The position numbers and the translations under genes were made by a program. The notes beneath the pieces were generated by a model, which made no database searches, had not been told where the DNA came from, and saw only the letters and a program-made list of their open reading frames with translations. A stretch of DNA of 64,000 bases. Source: Chamaea fasciata (lineage: Eukaryota; Chordata; Aves; Passeriformes; Sylviidae). The stretch is taken from assembly GCA_029207755.1 (NCBI GenBank), contig JARCOQ010000003.1:46086144-46150143 (forward strand), in the 5' to 3' direction. Positions 1 through 12,240 of the stretch are shown in pieces. The first letter of the stretch is position 1, and each line of letters begins with the position of its first letter.

Positions 1-2304
1 TTTTCTTGTTTTGTATTTCTTTCTTTCTTCTTCAAATCCTGATTTAAATGTGTCTTTTTGACCAGTGAGGAACAGCTCAAGGGCTGTGGGTCTAGTGAGA
101 TTTCTTCATCTGGTAGAAATGACAAGAGAGAGTCAAATTTATAGTTTTACATACAATGTCTTCTGGAAAATGTGTTGTTATATATTTTACTGTATAAAGC
201 TGCAATATTTTGGTATTATATGGAATTTTTAATATGTTTTGTTAATTCTGGATTTATGATCTAGAACATGAGCCAAGACCAAAGACTAAAACTGTCCTCC
301 CCAAAATTATCCACAACACCATGAAAACATAACTTATATTTTGTGTAGCTTTGTGCTAACTTCTTTAGAAAAACAGACTAAAAAGTTGAGAGTTTATTTG
401 GGGTTTTTTTTTCCCTTTTCAATTTTATATTTATTTTCATGGTTCAATGACTTGCTATAGCTGTAAGTATTTCTGTACAGGTGCGAAATCAATTATTTCA
501 AGATTCTTATTTGTGGTATAGGTTCAATCAGATTTACCTTGTAGCCATAACTTCTGAGGAGCCATTTTTCCTTTCTCAAAATTTGCATTTAGTTTTAGTC
601 CTTAATATTAAGAAAAGTCACTAGACAGTTCTAAATAGCTAGACTTGATATGGTGGTGCAGCTGAGGACCTAGCTACCTGATAATCTGGTGTTAAAGTAG
701 TGAAAAAGATCCCTTCTTAACTAAGCCATGTGTTAAAGTGGCATCCTACACATGGTGATTAGCAACCCACAAATGGTTTGTGGCTGAGACACACTGTAGG
801 TTGTCTAAAAGTCAATTGTCAGCATGGGGGAATTGATTAGGTCCTATGATGATATTCATGTGTTGTTAAGTTGCAGGGTCACAGAACTCTTTTCTCAGAA
901 TTTACTTCTCTGTCATGGTCCAAAGTTGTGCAGGGACAGGTTCCTTGGAGGAGCAGAGGAAATCTGCTGATCTTTTGCATTACAGCATCGTAATGGGCAA
1001 AGGACAGCTTCTGAATGTGGTGCAAAACCATGGGTTAGGTAAACTGGAGATATTAGCAAAAAGGTACCTCAGTGTGTCTTTGATATACTGAGGAGTGAGA
1101 GAAAGCCATGTATTCCAGCTTGACAGCAACAAGAAGTAAAAGAGAGACATAAAGCAAGATAATTATTTTCCTAAAAGTAGTAGAGAGTTGTGATCACACC
1201 CGTGCTCATAGGAAAGAATCCTTGATCCTAAAGGTTGTCTGGGAGAATCAAGGATAACTCAGCTCTGCTATGGATATAGGGGAGGCCCAATAACAATACT
1301 TGGTGTTCATCCTCTGGGAAGGCACATGGTGAAGTCCCTAAAATCTTAAGCCAGACCATGAAAGGGTGGTAGATCACAAGTCTGTCTTTCCAAATGCTGT
1401 GTTATTGGCACACTAATTTATGGTCTGTAGCATTATCTAATGGTTCTGCTCATAAATGCAAGTCTTTATTACCGTTTCAGTAGCTTCATCATTTTAGACA
1501 CTAGCTTCTGCCTCTCTTTGATGCAGCCAGATAATCTGAGTTATATCATTAGCAGAAAATGTTTTCATGCCAAAACCTCTTGCTGAGTAGCGTCTCTTAT
1601 ATCACCCTTCTACTTTACTGCTGTTCTGTGTGACATTTCTGTATGTATTTCTGCTGAATCTCACTGACTTTTTACCTTTGTAATGGCTTCCCATTCAATT
1701 AAGCTAGTTGGCTGAGTATAAAAAGAATGAGCGATGATTTGGATGCTATCTACACATAAGTTAAAAATATTTTCATCTTAATTCACTAAAGCAGATATTT
1801 AGGCTTATATTAAGAGTGAGGGCATTGTGAATGGGAAGAGCTGTGGAAAGTGCTTACACTAGGAAATGACATTATTATCCCTCTTCAGAGCAGAACAATT
1901 CCTGTAAAGACTACCATTTGGGCAACTTATGGATTTCTTTTTGTAATTTCTTTCTTTCAGAAGGTGAGGGGAAAATTCTTGAGATACTGTATTTGCTGAA
2001 GATGCAAGTATAGAATTAAATTAAATATTTAAATTGAAAAGTATAAAGCTGCTGAAATGCTCAACTTAATGAGGAGAAAGTGATGTTTAAAATCAGGCAT
2101 GACATTGCCCAGTGAATGTACTTTAGCAGGCTTCACTTTCTTGAGTTTAGTCTTGGTGAAGTTAAGTTTAGCTTTAGTGCTGCCTTTGTCGCGTAATGCT
2201 TCCCTTGATCAGCGCAGGAAGGGCTGGGCCAGTGTGGGAATGCCTCTTCAAAATAGAATTTTCATAGAGATGGTTGATCTCTAAAGCTATTCAATGTCAA
2301 AAAG
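1..2304. other. Unique AT-rich non-coding DNA
   Basis: No gene, RNA gene or recognisable transposon is visible here. Stop codons are frequent in all frames. The longest open frame is 61 codons (2099-2284, +) and resembles no known protein. The stretch is AT-rich with short T runs and no clear tandem structure. It is consistent with intron or intergenic DNA. Confidence 0.6.
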
Positions 2305-2350
2305 TTGTGGTTGGCTTTTTTTGTTGTGTTGTTTTGTTTCGTTTTGGTTT
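2305..2350 (+). repeat. G/T low-complexity tract
   Basis: On the + strand almost every base is G or T, with runs of T broken by single G or GG (GTTGTGTTGTTTTG pattern). It is one of a class of such tracts recurring across the window in both orientations. There is no fixed repeat unit, so it is low-complexity DNA rather than a microsatellite. Confidence 0.8.
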
Positions 2351-4308
2351 AATATACGTTAATTAATATTTATCAAGGGAATGAACACAAAGTTCTCTTG
2401 TGTAAGATTCTTCAGTTACTGTGCCATGGTAGATAGCAGGATCTGTGTTGTATGCGCGTCTGAGGGACAGCTGAAGAATGATAAGATGGTGGTAAAATTA
2501 TTTTAATGGGAGGGGAAGGAAAAACAGGAAAAAATATTGCTTGTAATGTTTATATCTATTTGTCTAATGCAACAGTATTTTTTTATTCCTACATAACTAC
2601 TTTGAAGAGGCTCTTCTGTGTTTAAAATAACATTTATTTTTAAAAGAATGCTAAGTATTAGACTCTGTTAACATGTGCCATGTTTTCCATCTTTTTGATA
2701 TAGTAAAATACTGTAGTAACATTCTTTACTGTTTAGCATTTACTGTGCTTGAATTAGTATAGCTACTTTGAAAGGCTTGGTAATTACCATTTCTTGCAAA
2801 ATGGCAGTTCAGACAAAGAGGATTCATAAATCTCAAGGTATCCTTAGAAGGTCAACAATTGTTCATGTACCAGGGGCATTAGGAATAATTTATTTTCCAA
2901 GAATCTCCCCTATGCATTCAGTTAAACCCGGTCTCTATGAAGTTTAAACTAGAAAGGTTCTAGAAGCCCTGCGTACCAAAATAAGACAATCCTTTAATTG
3001 TTGGAGAATGAACGAAGATCATTGAATCACAAAGTTCAAGTGTTGTGGAGATTTACAGGCGAGGGCCTTGATAGGGTTAATAAAGTGAAAGTTGAGCACT
3101 AGGCACAGTGTTATCAATTTCATGAAACTGCAATTACAGCAGGTTGACAAAGCTAAAAGGACTTTATTAAGTTAAAGGAAAACAAGTTGGAAGGATGGGG
3201 CACACAACTCATCCACACATAACTGTGATATTGAATACTATTTCCCAGTGGGAGTATTCAAAGCCAACAGCCTTGGGATTAATTTGCTTAAGCCTCATTC
3301 TGTGTCAACTCTGCTTTTAATTTTTTTCCCCCTCAACATTTGGGCTTTGCAAAATAAGTTGGCTTAAAATAATTAGTTGTGTTTGAAAACATGTTTAGTA
3401 ACTAGCAACTTTGCTGAGAATCAAGGCAGCTCTAAGGGGCCTAGGTATCTTATAAGTCTGGCTGCTTAGGCAGATTGACCAATAGTAATTTTAAATGCTG
3501 TGCTTCAGTTATAGCAGGCATATTCCTTGTCCATGTAATTCTGCATTCATCAAATCCAGTACCAGATAAAAAGCTAAAAACTATCTTTTCCAGGTAACAT
3601 ACATATATATATATTTGAATTTTTTTACATTATTAAAATAAAAATTGAATTGCTAATGACTCCTAGATATTTTTCTTGTCATTAAGAGATCTGCTTTTGG
3701 GTCCATACCTTTTTGTCTTCCACAAATATAGTCATGCAGTAGGATTTTTTTTAATGGTATTTTCAGTTTTTCTCCTCTGCACAAAGAAGTGGTTTAAAGT
3801 TTGAAAGCAGAGGACACAGTTTCATGCCTCTAGGTCCTCTTCAAATGTAGCTAAAACAAAATTAACAATGAAACTAATTTAAGTCTGGGTAAACCAATTT
3901 CTTTAAGGGAAAAAAGTATATCCATTGCTGCTTCCATGGCTTTAGCTTTCGTCTTTTAATGAAAAAAAAATTTGTTGTGCTCCAGTATTTTATCTCTCAC
4001 TAGTTGCATATGCATTAGTGTTTTTCTGATCAGTGGTCTGCTCATAACACAGAGCCCCTCTGGGTCCCTGCTTACTCTGTGTTGCTTCATTACCTGGTTT
4101 TGACAATCATGACCTGGCTTTCAGAGGACATTATACCAGAAATCCCATTTCAGATCCATGCCAGTGGAGTTTATCCTGATCTCTTTTCTACACAGAGGGA
4201 TTACATTACTTCAATTATAAAATTGTTTGAAATTTAACTCAATCTTTTCTTCGTTTTTAAGGCAGATAAAACAGAAAGCATAGATCCTTGAGCTTCATAA
4301 TTTTCTTT
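2351..4308. other. Unique AT-rich non-coding DNA
   Basis: No gene is seen. It contains a short (AT)n run at about 3602-3614 and a T-rich run near 3745. A stretch near 3020-3060 faintly recalls a CR1 3' end in reverse but is too degraded to call. Confidence 0.6.
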
Positions 4309-4317
4309 CCCCCCCCC
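4309..4317 (+). repeat. C9 homopolymer
   Basis: Nine consecutive C residues sit in otherwise AT-rich DNA (nine G on the minus strand). A single run cannot form a full intramolecular quadruplex. It is a likely length-variable site. Confidence 0.85.
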
Positions 4318-4376
4318 TCTTGGTAGTCTGCTTTTAAATTAATATTTAAGTTAATTGGCCTTTTCCTGTGTGGGAA

Positions 4377-4401
<25 letters not shown>
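4377..4401 (+). repeat. T25 homopolymer
   Basis: An uninterrupted run of 25 T, read directly. On the minus strand it would be a poly(A) tract. No AATAAA-like signal lies at the expected distance on that strand, so there is no support for a retrocopy. Confidence 0.9.
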
Positions 4402-4410
<9 letters not shown>

Positions 4411-5611
4411 CCATTTTTGACTTTTGAAGTAGTGGCTCTTTGTGTGAAGTGCTTGTAAAGAGAATAAAGTTCCTTTAAAATTCACAGTTGTAATGGCAAA
4501 TTTTTAATTTTTAAACTTTTTAATCTTTAAAAAGTGTGAACAAATAGTTAGTGCGTTGTTTAAAACTATTTTAAAGAAAATTTTTTTTTTTTTCTGCCTG
4601 TGTATTTTGCTAATTGGAAGCTAAGGTTTCAATTTTTACTGGTTCAGAAACAACACTTTTTTAAAAATTAGTTTTTGATTAGTTAAAATGTAAATATATG
4701 TAAATGTTAATGTTAAAATGTTAAATGTATATAAACTTGAAAAATTAATTGGTTGGGTAATTGTAGAAGTAGAATGATAATGCAGGCATAAAAGTAATCC
4801 TTTAAGAAAATATAACAAAGATCTTTAATTTGATTTATGAAAGGACTTGAAATATGCTGCAGTATTATCCTCAACACTGATTATATCTAATGGGCAATTA
4901 ATATAAGCTTATTTAAGATAGTGCAGGGAAGAAACAAAAGGGTTGGGCTATCATTAAGAGAGGATGTGAATGTCAAGCATGGTGGATCAGAAATGAGTCA
5001 GCAATTTGCCTTTTAAAACCAGATGTCTGATGTGATCTGCAGCTTTCAAATGCTTGGAGCTGACACTAGAGGTAATGGATTATTGCTAGTGGTTGTTGAA
5101 AACCAAAATACTGCTTTTTAGAAACCACTTTAAAATTTGTGGTTTTGTTCCAGTGAGGAAACAAAAATTGGGAAGTCTCCATTTTGTCTTAATAAAAAAG
5201 TAGATGGATGTACTTTCTCTTTTCTCCTTCTCCCCTACATCTGTGCAGGGGGATGTGGGGTGCTGGTGGGCATGCCCAGTTCAGTTAAATCCTTTTTCTG
5301 GGTTTTGTGTGGCAGCTCTCTCTCTCTCCTGCTTTGCAGGTCTAGGTACTTGATCTTTTGAGAAACATTTTCCATGAAAATATGATCATGGGGAGGCTTT
5401 CCAGTGAAGAATGTAAGAGCTCAAAAATTCCATCTTCACCTCAGTGTCATGCTATTTAGTCATGTGCTTCCTGTCCTGGTCTGTGTTATATTGGTGTAGT
5501 TGGTTGTGGCTTATGTGAGTAACAGATTTCAGAGCCTTCTTAAAATTGTCTATGTCAAGAAAAGAAAACATCATTCTAAAGATGATTCTGCTGGGAATTA
5601 CTGGGGAAGGG
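4402..5611. other. Unique non-coding DNA with short (CT)n
   Basis: No gene. It is very AT-rich up to about 4900. A short (CT)n run lies at about 5315-5329. Open frames of up to 74 codons have no family resemblance. Confidence 0.55.
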
Positions 5612-5673
5612 TGTGGTGTTTGTTTTTTAAATTTTTTGTATTTGTTTGTTTTTGTTTTGGGGTGGGTTTTTTT
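5612..5673 (+). repeat. G/T low-complexity tract
   Basis: A T-rich tract with interspersed G and GGGG (GTTTGTTTTTGTTTTGGGG type), interrupted by a short AAATT. It belongs to the same class as the tracts at 2305, 13921, 16480, 20202, 22712, 27467 and 35260. The overlapping 80-118 codon frames around 5500-5856 are by-products of this bias. Confidence 0.8.
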
Positions 5674-7868
5674 AGACTTATGCCTTTGTCTTCTCTTCTT
5701 TCCCTTGCTGCACTTTGGGCAGAAGAAGCACTTAGAAACCTTCCCCAGTTACCAAAGCAGAGGGGGCATGGCTTTAAAACATTGGACAGACTGAGCTGGT
5801 CTAGTAGTATAAAACAAGCAAATTCAAGTGCATTTTGGGATGATGGGCACATCTAAAAAAATCAATCAAAAATAAAATAAAACTAGGTTTTCCAAATAGA
5901 TTGCGACTGTATGTTTGACAGGTGATGTTGTTTATAAACAAATTGCAGTTTGTTTAGGGGAGGAGATGGAGAACATCCATAGCATTTTTTTTGGAAAGGA
6001 CATCTAATGTAAGCATTCTCTTGTCACCAGGGGAGGTGGGCAGCCTCTCTGCAGCAGTGTCCTGTGCATCTGTTACTCTTCAGCTGCTGTAAACTGATGG
6101 TGAAATATCGCTGTCAAGAAGTCGTTCCAGTTCCTACCAGTCTACTCTCCGTTGAGTGGTGGGATTTTCCAGAACTTGAGTAAGTCTTTGGGCAGTGGCT
6201 GCTTTAATAGCTTATGCTTTTAGGGCTCTTACCTCTTCTGGCTTATGCTAGAAGGGAAGCATCCTTTATTTCCAAAAGGATTGCATGCTTATCTCTTTCC
6301 TTCAAAATGTCTTTGCTTATGTCTCTAAGACATCTACTCTGAGTGATTTCCAACTGGCTCCTTTTTGTCTACAGCTTGTTGGTTCTGTTTTTCCCATTAC
6401 AGGCATGGTGTATCAACGTGCTTTACTAAATGTATTTTGTGGCAATATCCCCTCTGTGTGGCCAGCTGGTCTTTCCTGTGTCACAGAGGCACCATGTGAA
6501 TATTGTTAAAGCAGTCCTTAACTCAGGTTTCTTGTGTGGCTCCTTCTGCCTCTCCCTGTCTGCTGGCTTCTCCAGTTTTCTTTCGAAGCAGACCTAGTGT
6601 GAGTATTTGCTAACAGCACAGACATAGCCTTGCACTGTACGACCTGTGAGAAGTTCTTGGCTTTTGGGTCCAGGTGTTACCCTAGTTGCATCCTCTCTCT
6701 TCATGCACTCCTCCTTTGCTTCTCCCTGAGTGATCAGGCCTAAAGACAAAATTTTTTGAGCAGTTCCTTGGCTGGGCAGTGAGGTGCCAGGGTGGCCAGG
6801 TGTGAGGATGGTAATGCCCTGCAGATCTGGGATAACTAAGGCTGGCAGGCCTTCCTGTGTGGCTGCGGCCAGTTCATCATCCTGGGGAAAACACTACAAA
6901 ACAAATGATCCCTCTTTGGATTTTTTAGTACTGGGTTCCTTGTTGTTGTCTATGGAAGAGTCTCACCCCACAGTCTTCTGCTCCAGTGCCACAGTGTATG
7001 TTCCCAAAGGCTAAATTAAGCCTGGAATGAATTGCATTTTGGAAGTCCAAGACAGGCTCTTACCTACAGAGAGAGCACCTAGAGCCCCTGTCTGAAGACT
7101 TGGTTTGGGCAAGAGTGTCTTAGAGGGTTTTCCCCTCCTATCAATCCCTCCACTAACAATAGCCCTGTTATACTCTTCCCACATGCCACTCTCCTGAATT
7201 AAAAACTAAATGTACCAGTTCTGGGTAGTACAGTAACAGCTGATCACAGTAATCCTGAGGATTCCATTTGATGTGTAAGCTACACAGTGTGTTGTGACAG
7301 TGTCCTTCCTTTATTTAGTCTTGTGGTTGCTCCATGCCACAGATTTGCTATGACAAGAAAATACAAAGTGTGGAAAAATTTAAAAAACAGATTCCTGTAG
7401 TCCACCTGATAGGCTCTAGAATGAGAGAAAAAATTCTTTGTGTCCCTACCTCTGCCACAAGCTGGTAAGGTTTCAAGGAAGTTAACTGGAAGTTCCTAAT
7501 CCTCTGCCTGAGATTGCTCATTCTCTCCTGAAGATCTTCCAGAAATACAATGTAATTTATAGATCTCTTCTAAAGAGAAACCCTGCTTTCTGACTTCAGG
7601 CTATAACTTCTTGGGAACAAATAATTTCTCTTGTAATTGATATTGATGTTGTCCCATTACTGAATGATTAGAGATTTAAAAACAAGTTTTGGTGATTGTG
7701 GTGTAATTTGCTTTATGCCTATCACTAGAGTAATAATAAAAATTCTGACAAGTTTAGATTCTTCTCCTGTTACTACCATTCTTATATTGCAGTATGGAGA
7801 CAAGTATGCTGGCATACATCTGTACAGAAAGAGTCATATTGTATTGCACGTAATAGAAAAAGGTTGGC
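5674..7868. other. Unique non-coding DNA, moderately GC between 6.5 and 7.2 kb
   Basis: No gene can be supported. The part from about 6510 to 7160 is less AT-rich and pyrimidine-biased, with open frames of at most 76 codons. It has no CpG-island character and no convincing splice-flanked frame. Confidence 0.55.
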
Positions 7869-7876
7869 GGGGGGGG
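7869..7876 (+). repeat. G8 run within a G-rich patch
   Basis: Eight consecutive G, flanked by GG-C and A-GG-C-G-A-GG, make a short G-rich patch on the + strand. It is possibly length-variable. Quadruplex formation would require the flanking GG doublets and is uncertain. Confidence 0.75.
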
Positions 7877-9264
7877 AGGCGAGGTAGAATTGAGGGCATT
7901 GGGGCATAAAAGAAAAGAAAAATATTTTCTTTGCTTTCTGTCCCTGTAGTTGAGACCTCCTCCCTGTGAATTTCTGACAAAAACATGCAAAGTTAATGAT
8001 GAATTCATATGCAAAGGCTTCCTGTAGCTCTAATAGACATATGCATTTCTGAGATAAAAGTATTGGGTACCTTGACTCCCTTTGTTCAGCCATGCTTTTT
8101 GGTTTGTTTCCTTCATTTTTTTCTGCTATCCCAAACCAAGTTACACATCAAAGTAATTAAGCAGAATTGAATCATCCATGCATCTGATGAAATAAAGACA
8201 TCTTAACGTGAAGTTTTGTTTTAATTGCCTTTTATGGAGCACAAGAGGATTGTAAATAGCCAAATGAGCTTTCTGTGATTAGTAAAACTGGCCATTCCTG
8301 GAAGATGACAAACCAGAGAAAACTTGCATCTTGACAATAGAAAAAGGAAAATGATAGAAATTAATTTTCATTTTTCATATTATTTGACTAGATGCCAAAG
8401 CATTTTAAATATTTTAAAATTGCTCAACACATTTAAAGCAGGAAGCAATTAAAAATATGTATTTAAAGTTTTCACCTTTTTCATAAACAAATATACATGT
8501 TTAAGAAATGGGAATCCCTTTTAGGGAGATTTGATTAATTTGAATCCAGGTATATCCTGATTAACCTAGTTTCTTGATGTAATTTCTATAACCTGACTCA
8601 TTTTTGAAGGTGGCGTGTATAAATGGTTAAGAGACTTTCTCAAGGCCTTGCAGGAATGGTATTTTGAAGCAAGGAATGGATCATCTTACTGATGAAAGTC
8701 AGTCTGGTACCCTAATTACAGCAGCATCTGCTGACACCGCTGTCTTTGAAAGCAGATCTCTTCCTGACACTCTCCCAGTATAAACAGGTGACTCCAAGGA
8801 CGTGACAGCTCCAAATTTAATTTCAGTATTTCTAGCCAAGCAATGAACTGAAAAATTAGTCAGTTACCTGTAAGATGTTTGCAAATTTCATAGAAAAATG
8901 TAGAATTAAGGCTCTCTTTCTGTCGCAAGCTGTAAGGGAAATTTTGCCCTTTACTTCTTCATAGGGAAAAATTAGTCCTTTAAAATACTTTTTTTCTCAC
9001 ATGACATTGAAGGTGGCTTTGTATGTGGTAGGTCCTTTTCATGCCTTAAAGTCCAAGTTTAAAGGATTTTACAGATCCTCTGATTCTTTGCCTTTAGGAA
9101 GCACAGATTACATTTTTTTTATTTGTAGATATATGGGTATGCACAACTGGAGTTTCGTCCAGTCACCAGTCATAACTTAATAAAGTTATTTATGATATTC
9201 AGGGTCATTTAAATAGCTTTATCTGGAAACCCAGAATCGTAATTGAAAAAAGGCATCCTAGACT
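7877..9264. other. Unique AT-rich DNA; possible conserved non-coding block at 8.1-8.5 kb
   Basis: No gene. About 8100-8500 has a balanced, non-repetitive composition with several TAATTA-like and AATTA motifs and lacks simple repeats, which is typical of conserved non-coding elements. It also holds a short perfect inverted repeat at 8402-8420 (8-bp arms ATTTTAAA, 3-nt loop). Conservation cannot be judged from one sequence. Confidence 0.35.
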
Positions 9265-9727
9265 TAAGAGTTGGTCCAAAGGAGGGCCATGAGGATGACG
9301 AAGGGGATGAAGCACCTCTCCTATGGGGAAGAACTGAGAGAGATGGGGTTGTTCAGCTTGGAGACGAGGCCCTGGGAAGACCTTACTGTGGCCTTTCAGT
9401 ACTCAAAGGAGGCCCACAAGAAAACTGGAGAGGGACATTTTAGCAGGGCCTGTAGTGACGGGACAAGGGGTAATAGTTTTAAACTGAAAGGGGTTAAATT
9501 TATAGATATAAGGCAATTTTTTTTATTTTTTTTTTTTAATGAAGGTGGTTAAGACTGGAACAGGTTACCCAGAGAGGTGGTGGATGCTCCATTCCCAGAA
9601 ACTGGAGTCAGGCTAGACAGGAATCTGAGAAACCTGGGCTTGTTGAAAGTGTCCCTTCTAATTGTAGGGGGATTGGACTAGATGACCTCTAAAAGTCCCT
9701 TCCAGCCCAAACTATTTTATGATTGTC
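9265..9727 (+). mobile_element. CR1 LINE, 5'-truncated copy (3' end)
   Basis: The order of segments matches the 3' portion of avian CR1: 'ggagggccatgaggatga', 'gaagcacctctcctatgggg', 'gttcagcttggaga', 'tggcctttcagtactcaa', 'aactggagagggacatttt', 'tgacgggacaaggggtaat', 'actggaacaggttacccag' and 'ggactagatgacctct', ending near a degenerate ATTTTATGATTGT tail. Only about 460 bp remain of an element several kb long, so no ORF2 function is left. The usual 'aaattctttac' stretch is replaced by T runs at about 9517-9538. The open frames of 66 and 93 codons here are CR1 debris, not genes. Confidence 0.93.
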
Positions 9728-10269
9728 TTTTAGACAAGAAACATTTTTAAAGCTCTGCAATGAAGATATGACATTGTTTATTCAGCCCCAAAACTGTTAA
9801 GCAATGCTTATGCTGATAATATGTCTGAGAATTAGACTGTCTTAAGAAGACATTAATCTTTTTGTCTGGAACCCTGTCATACATCTTCTTGTCTGGCCCT
9901 TTTCTTTACCATTTTTCATGTGTGATAGCCTTGAGCAACTGCTGCTGCTTTCTCTTCACCTGTGTCCTCTTCAGAGCCAGAATTTCAAAGAAAAGAAATA
10001 TACTAATGTTTATTCGTTTGTCCATTCATCCCTTTCCTGCCTCTTCCTCATTTGCAAAGCGAGCAGGAAGCTATTTAAGACAGTGACTCACCACCAGATT
10101 TTATGAGGGGATTATGCTGAACCTCACTGATTCACGCACTCTAGGCTTTGTTGGAGGTCAATGTCTTGGCAGCATTCCCCTGTAAATACTATACAAGCAC
10201 CAAGCTGTTGATATTGAGAGAGTGTTGTTTCTGCCTTCCTTCTGCTGTGCTTTTTGTTCTCAGCAGTTT

Positions 10270-10284
10270 CCAGCAGGGGGACGA
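10270..10284 (+). promoter_or_regulatory. CTCF-like motif (candidate)
   Basis: CCAGCAGGGGGACGA matches the vertebrate CTCF core (CCASYAGRKGGCRSY) over the first 11 positions and deviates at the conserved C at position 12. This is motif resemblance only. Single-site matches occur by chance, so it is a candidate insulator or loop-anchor site, not a demonstrated one. Confidence 0.22.
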
Positions 10285-11821
10285 GTGACAAATTCTGTCC
10301 CTATATCGAATACAGAAATTGGATATTCAGTTGGTGTGCAGGTACCTGCTCAGGAGCAGCTGCTTCCCTGGAATGTGCACTGATTTTTACTTTCCTTAAT
10401 TTACAGAGTTGTTGTGATGAGCCCCTAAAATATGATTATTGGTAATGGCCTTTCACATAGTAAGTTTTCCTCTCCTCTTACCACCAGAATGCTTCCTGCC
10501 CCTTTAAATCTATTCTTGCTCTATATCGCAAGTTACATGAGTCAGGTTGCTTTAAGGGGTCTTTAAGATCCTTTAGCTTAGGGAGGTGTCAGGTCTTTGA
10601 AATCAGGGAGATTTCCATCAATTTCAGAGTTATGCAACAGAAACCCAGCTGGGGATTTGGTATTTACCTCTTTGTATTTCTCTAACACTTCCTGCATATT
10701 TGTGGGCGCACACACGAAGTAGCTGTAGTAAGCTGTATATTCAGTAGAATTTGAAGAAGCAGTCCCAGTAACACAACTGCCTCATTAATTTTGTTTTCCT
10801 GAGCTCTGCCAATGGCATGTTACTTAAAATTTCTGGCACTATATGGGCCACAGGTTGTACACAAGACTTTGAAAAGGTCATTTGAAGGCTTACCAACAGT
10901 GCAAGAAAACAACAAATGTCCCATAGAGTCAAGTTTTAAGGTGTTCTTCTTTGTGTTGTCATAATTTTCTGATTTTTTAGGAAGTTAGCTTGCTCTGAGA
11001 ACCTTGGAATATTAAGGTAGAAGAAAGGTGTAAGAAACTTACCAGGTGTGAACACAGGTTTTTCCCATCTGGCACCCTCAGTGAGTCTTACTCCTTCCCC
11101 TGTGTTTCTCTGCTCCTGCAGGACATTTCCTTGGAGCCTTTCTGCCTTTCCTGGAAATAAAGACCTCCTCCACATCTCCCTAGGCAGGTACAAAAGTTCA
11201 TTGGGTTTGGAAAGTCTTTTGTATAGACAAGCTCCTCCATCACTAGGCATGCCACTGGATGCTCTGTTTAACTTGGTGATGGGGACTGACAGGATTCCTG
11301 TGAAGGATAAGATGAAGAGCATTTTCCAAGTCATCCATCCAACCCCAGGCACACTTAATTTTGGGTTGACCTCAGTGTAGCCTCACATCTTTACCTCTCT
11401 CAGTATCTAACATCCAGTCAATAAGTCTCTGTTTATAGGAAAATAATTAACCGTTTTTCACAGTAATGGGGCTTTCCCTTTGTGACATGACTTCTTATAG
11501 AAGAAAAATAAAATGGTGTTCTAAGCTCTATTGCTTTCTCTTTTTTCTTTCTCACATGCACAGGAAATTCAGCCATTACCAGAATATGGCTCTTACTCTT
11601 TGCTGGTAAAACAGCATCTTGGTGGGTTTTGGTTTTTTCCCTAATAAAGGGATGCTCAGTTAGATCTGGAATTTGAAACAGTTAGTTCTATAAGCAAAGA
11701 AAATAACTGAGGTTTATTTGTTGTTAATTTTTTTTTCTTTCTTATGTCATCCACATTTTCCTATCATCCTCTCTTGGGTGGACTTGATTCAGAAAGGACA
11801 GATCTGCAGATACTCCTGGTG

Positions 11822-11835
11822 CCAGCAGATGGAAT
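11822..11835 (+). promoter_or_regulatory. CTCF-like motif (candidate)
   Basis: CCAGCAGATGGAAT matches the CTCF core for 11 bases, again with A in place of the conserved C at position 12. It lies in the same orientation as the candidate at 10270, 1.55 kb away. Low confidence. Confidence 0.17.
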
Positions 11836-12154
11836 GTCTGCAAGGCAAAGCAGATTAATGCTTAGTGTTTCTCGCCCATTTTTAATAGCCTTTCTTTCTT
11901 TACTGCTGTCTCTGTCCACTACCTATTCATCCTGAAACTTGTAGAAACCTCACAAGTTAGAGACTAGACTCATATATCTGCATTCCATTTTTGGAGAGTT
12001 TTTTCTGAGAACTGAGAAAAGAAACATACAGACCCCCTTGTAATGAGGATGTTTCTTCATCTTGTATTATCATGATTTCATTGTATCTGATATTGCAAAT
12101 ATTGATTAACTTGACATTAAAAATGCTCATTCAGGTGAATTGGAGACCAGCTGA

Positions 12155-12240
12155 ATGGCAAGGTTTGCTGATGGTGTAAACTTATTTGGAATAGTGAGGG
12201 AAGCTGAAAGAATTGGAAAGGGCTTTTAGGAGATGGAGAT
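12155..12240 (+). mobile_element. Old CR1/LINE fragment (ORF2 3' region)
   Basis: The run 'atggcaaggtttgctgatgg' followed by 'ttatttggaatagtgaggg' and 'gaaagaattggaaaggg' resembles the part of CR1-type ORF2 that encodes the FADD-containing (YADD-type) end of the reverse-transcriptase region and the following residues. It is degraded and short. I recognise it by segment order only, so another ancient LINE or chance is possible. Confidence 0.42.

Larger units (their letters stand above)
9728..12154. other. Unique non-coding DNA
   Basis: No gene. Open frames of up to 138 codons (10936-11352, -) overlap an opposing 110-codon frame (11048-11380, +), the sign of chance open reading in a slightly GC-richer patch. 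Two CTCF-like motifs are listed separately. Confidence 0.5.

Noticed and set aside
3001..3070. Possible reverse CR1 3' end ('gatcattgaatcacaaagtt')
   Set aside because: Only a few words resemble the CR1 tail, and the following CR1 segments are absent. Too weak to call.
5315..5329. (CT)n followed by CAG as a splice acceptor
   Set aside because: A pyrimidine tract plus AG at about 5338 resembles an acceptor, but no open, family-like exon or donor follows. Such matches are common by chance.
9243..9552. Open frames of 66 and 93 codons
   Set aside because: They lie within the CR1 3' region, which is non-coding or out of frame there, and include a phenylalanine run from the T tract.
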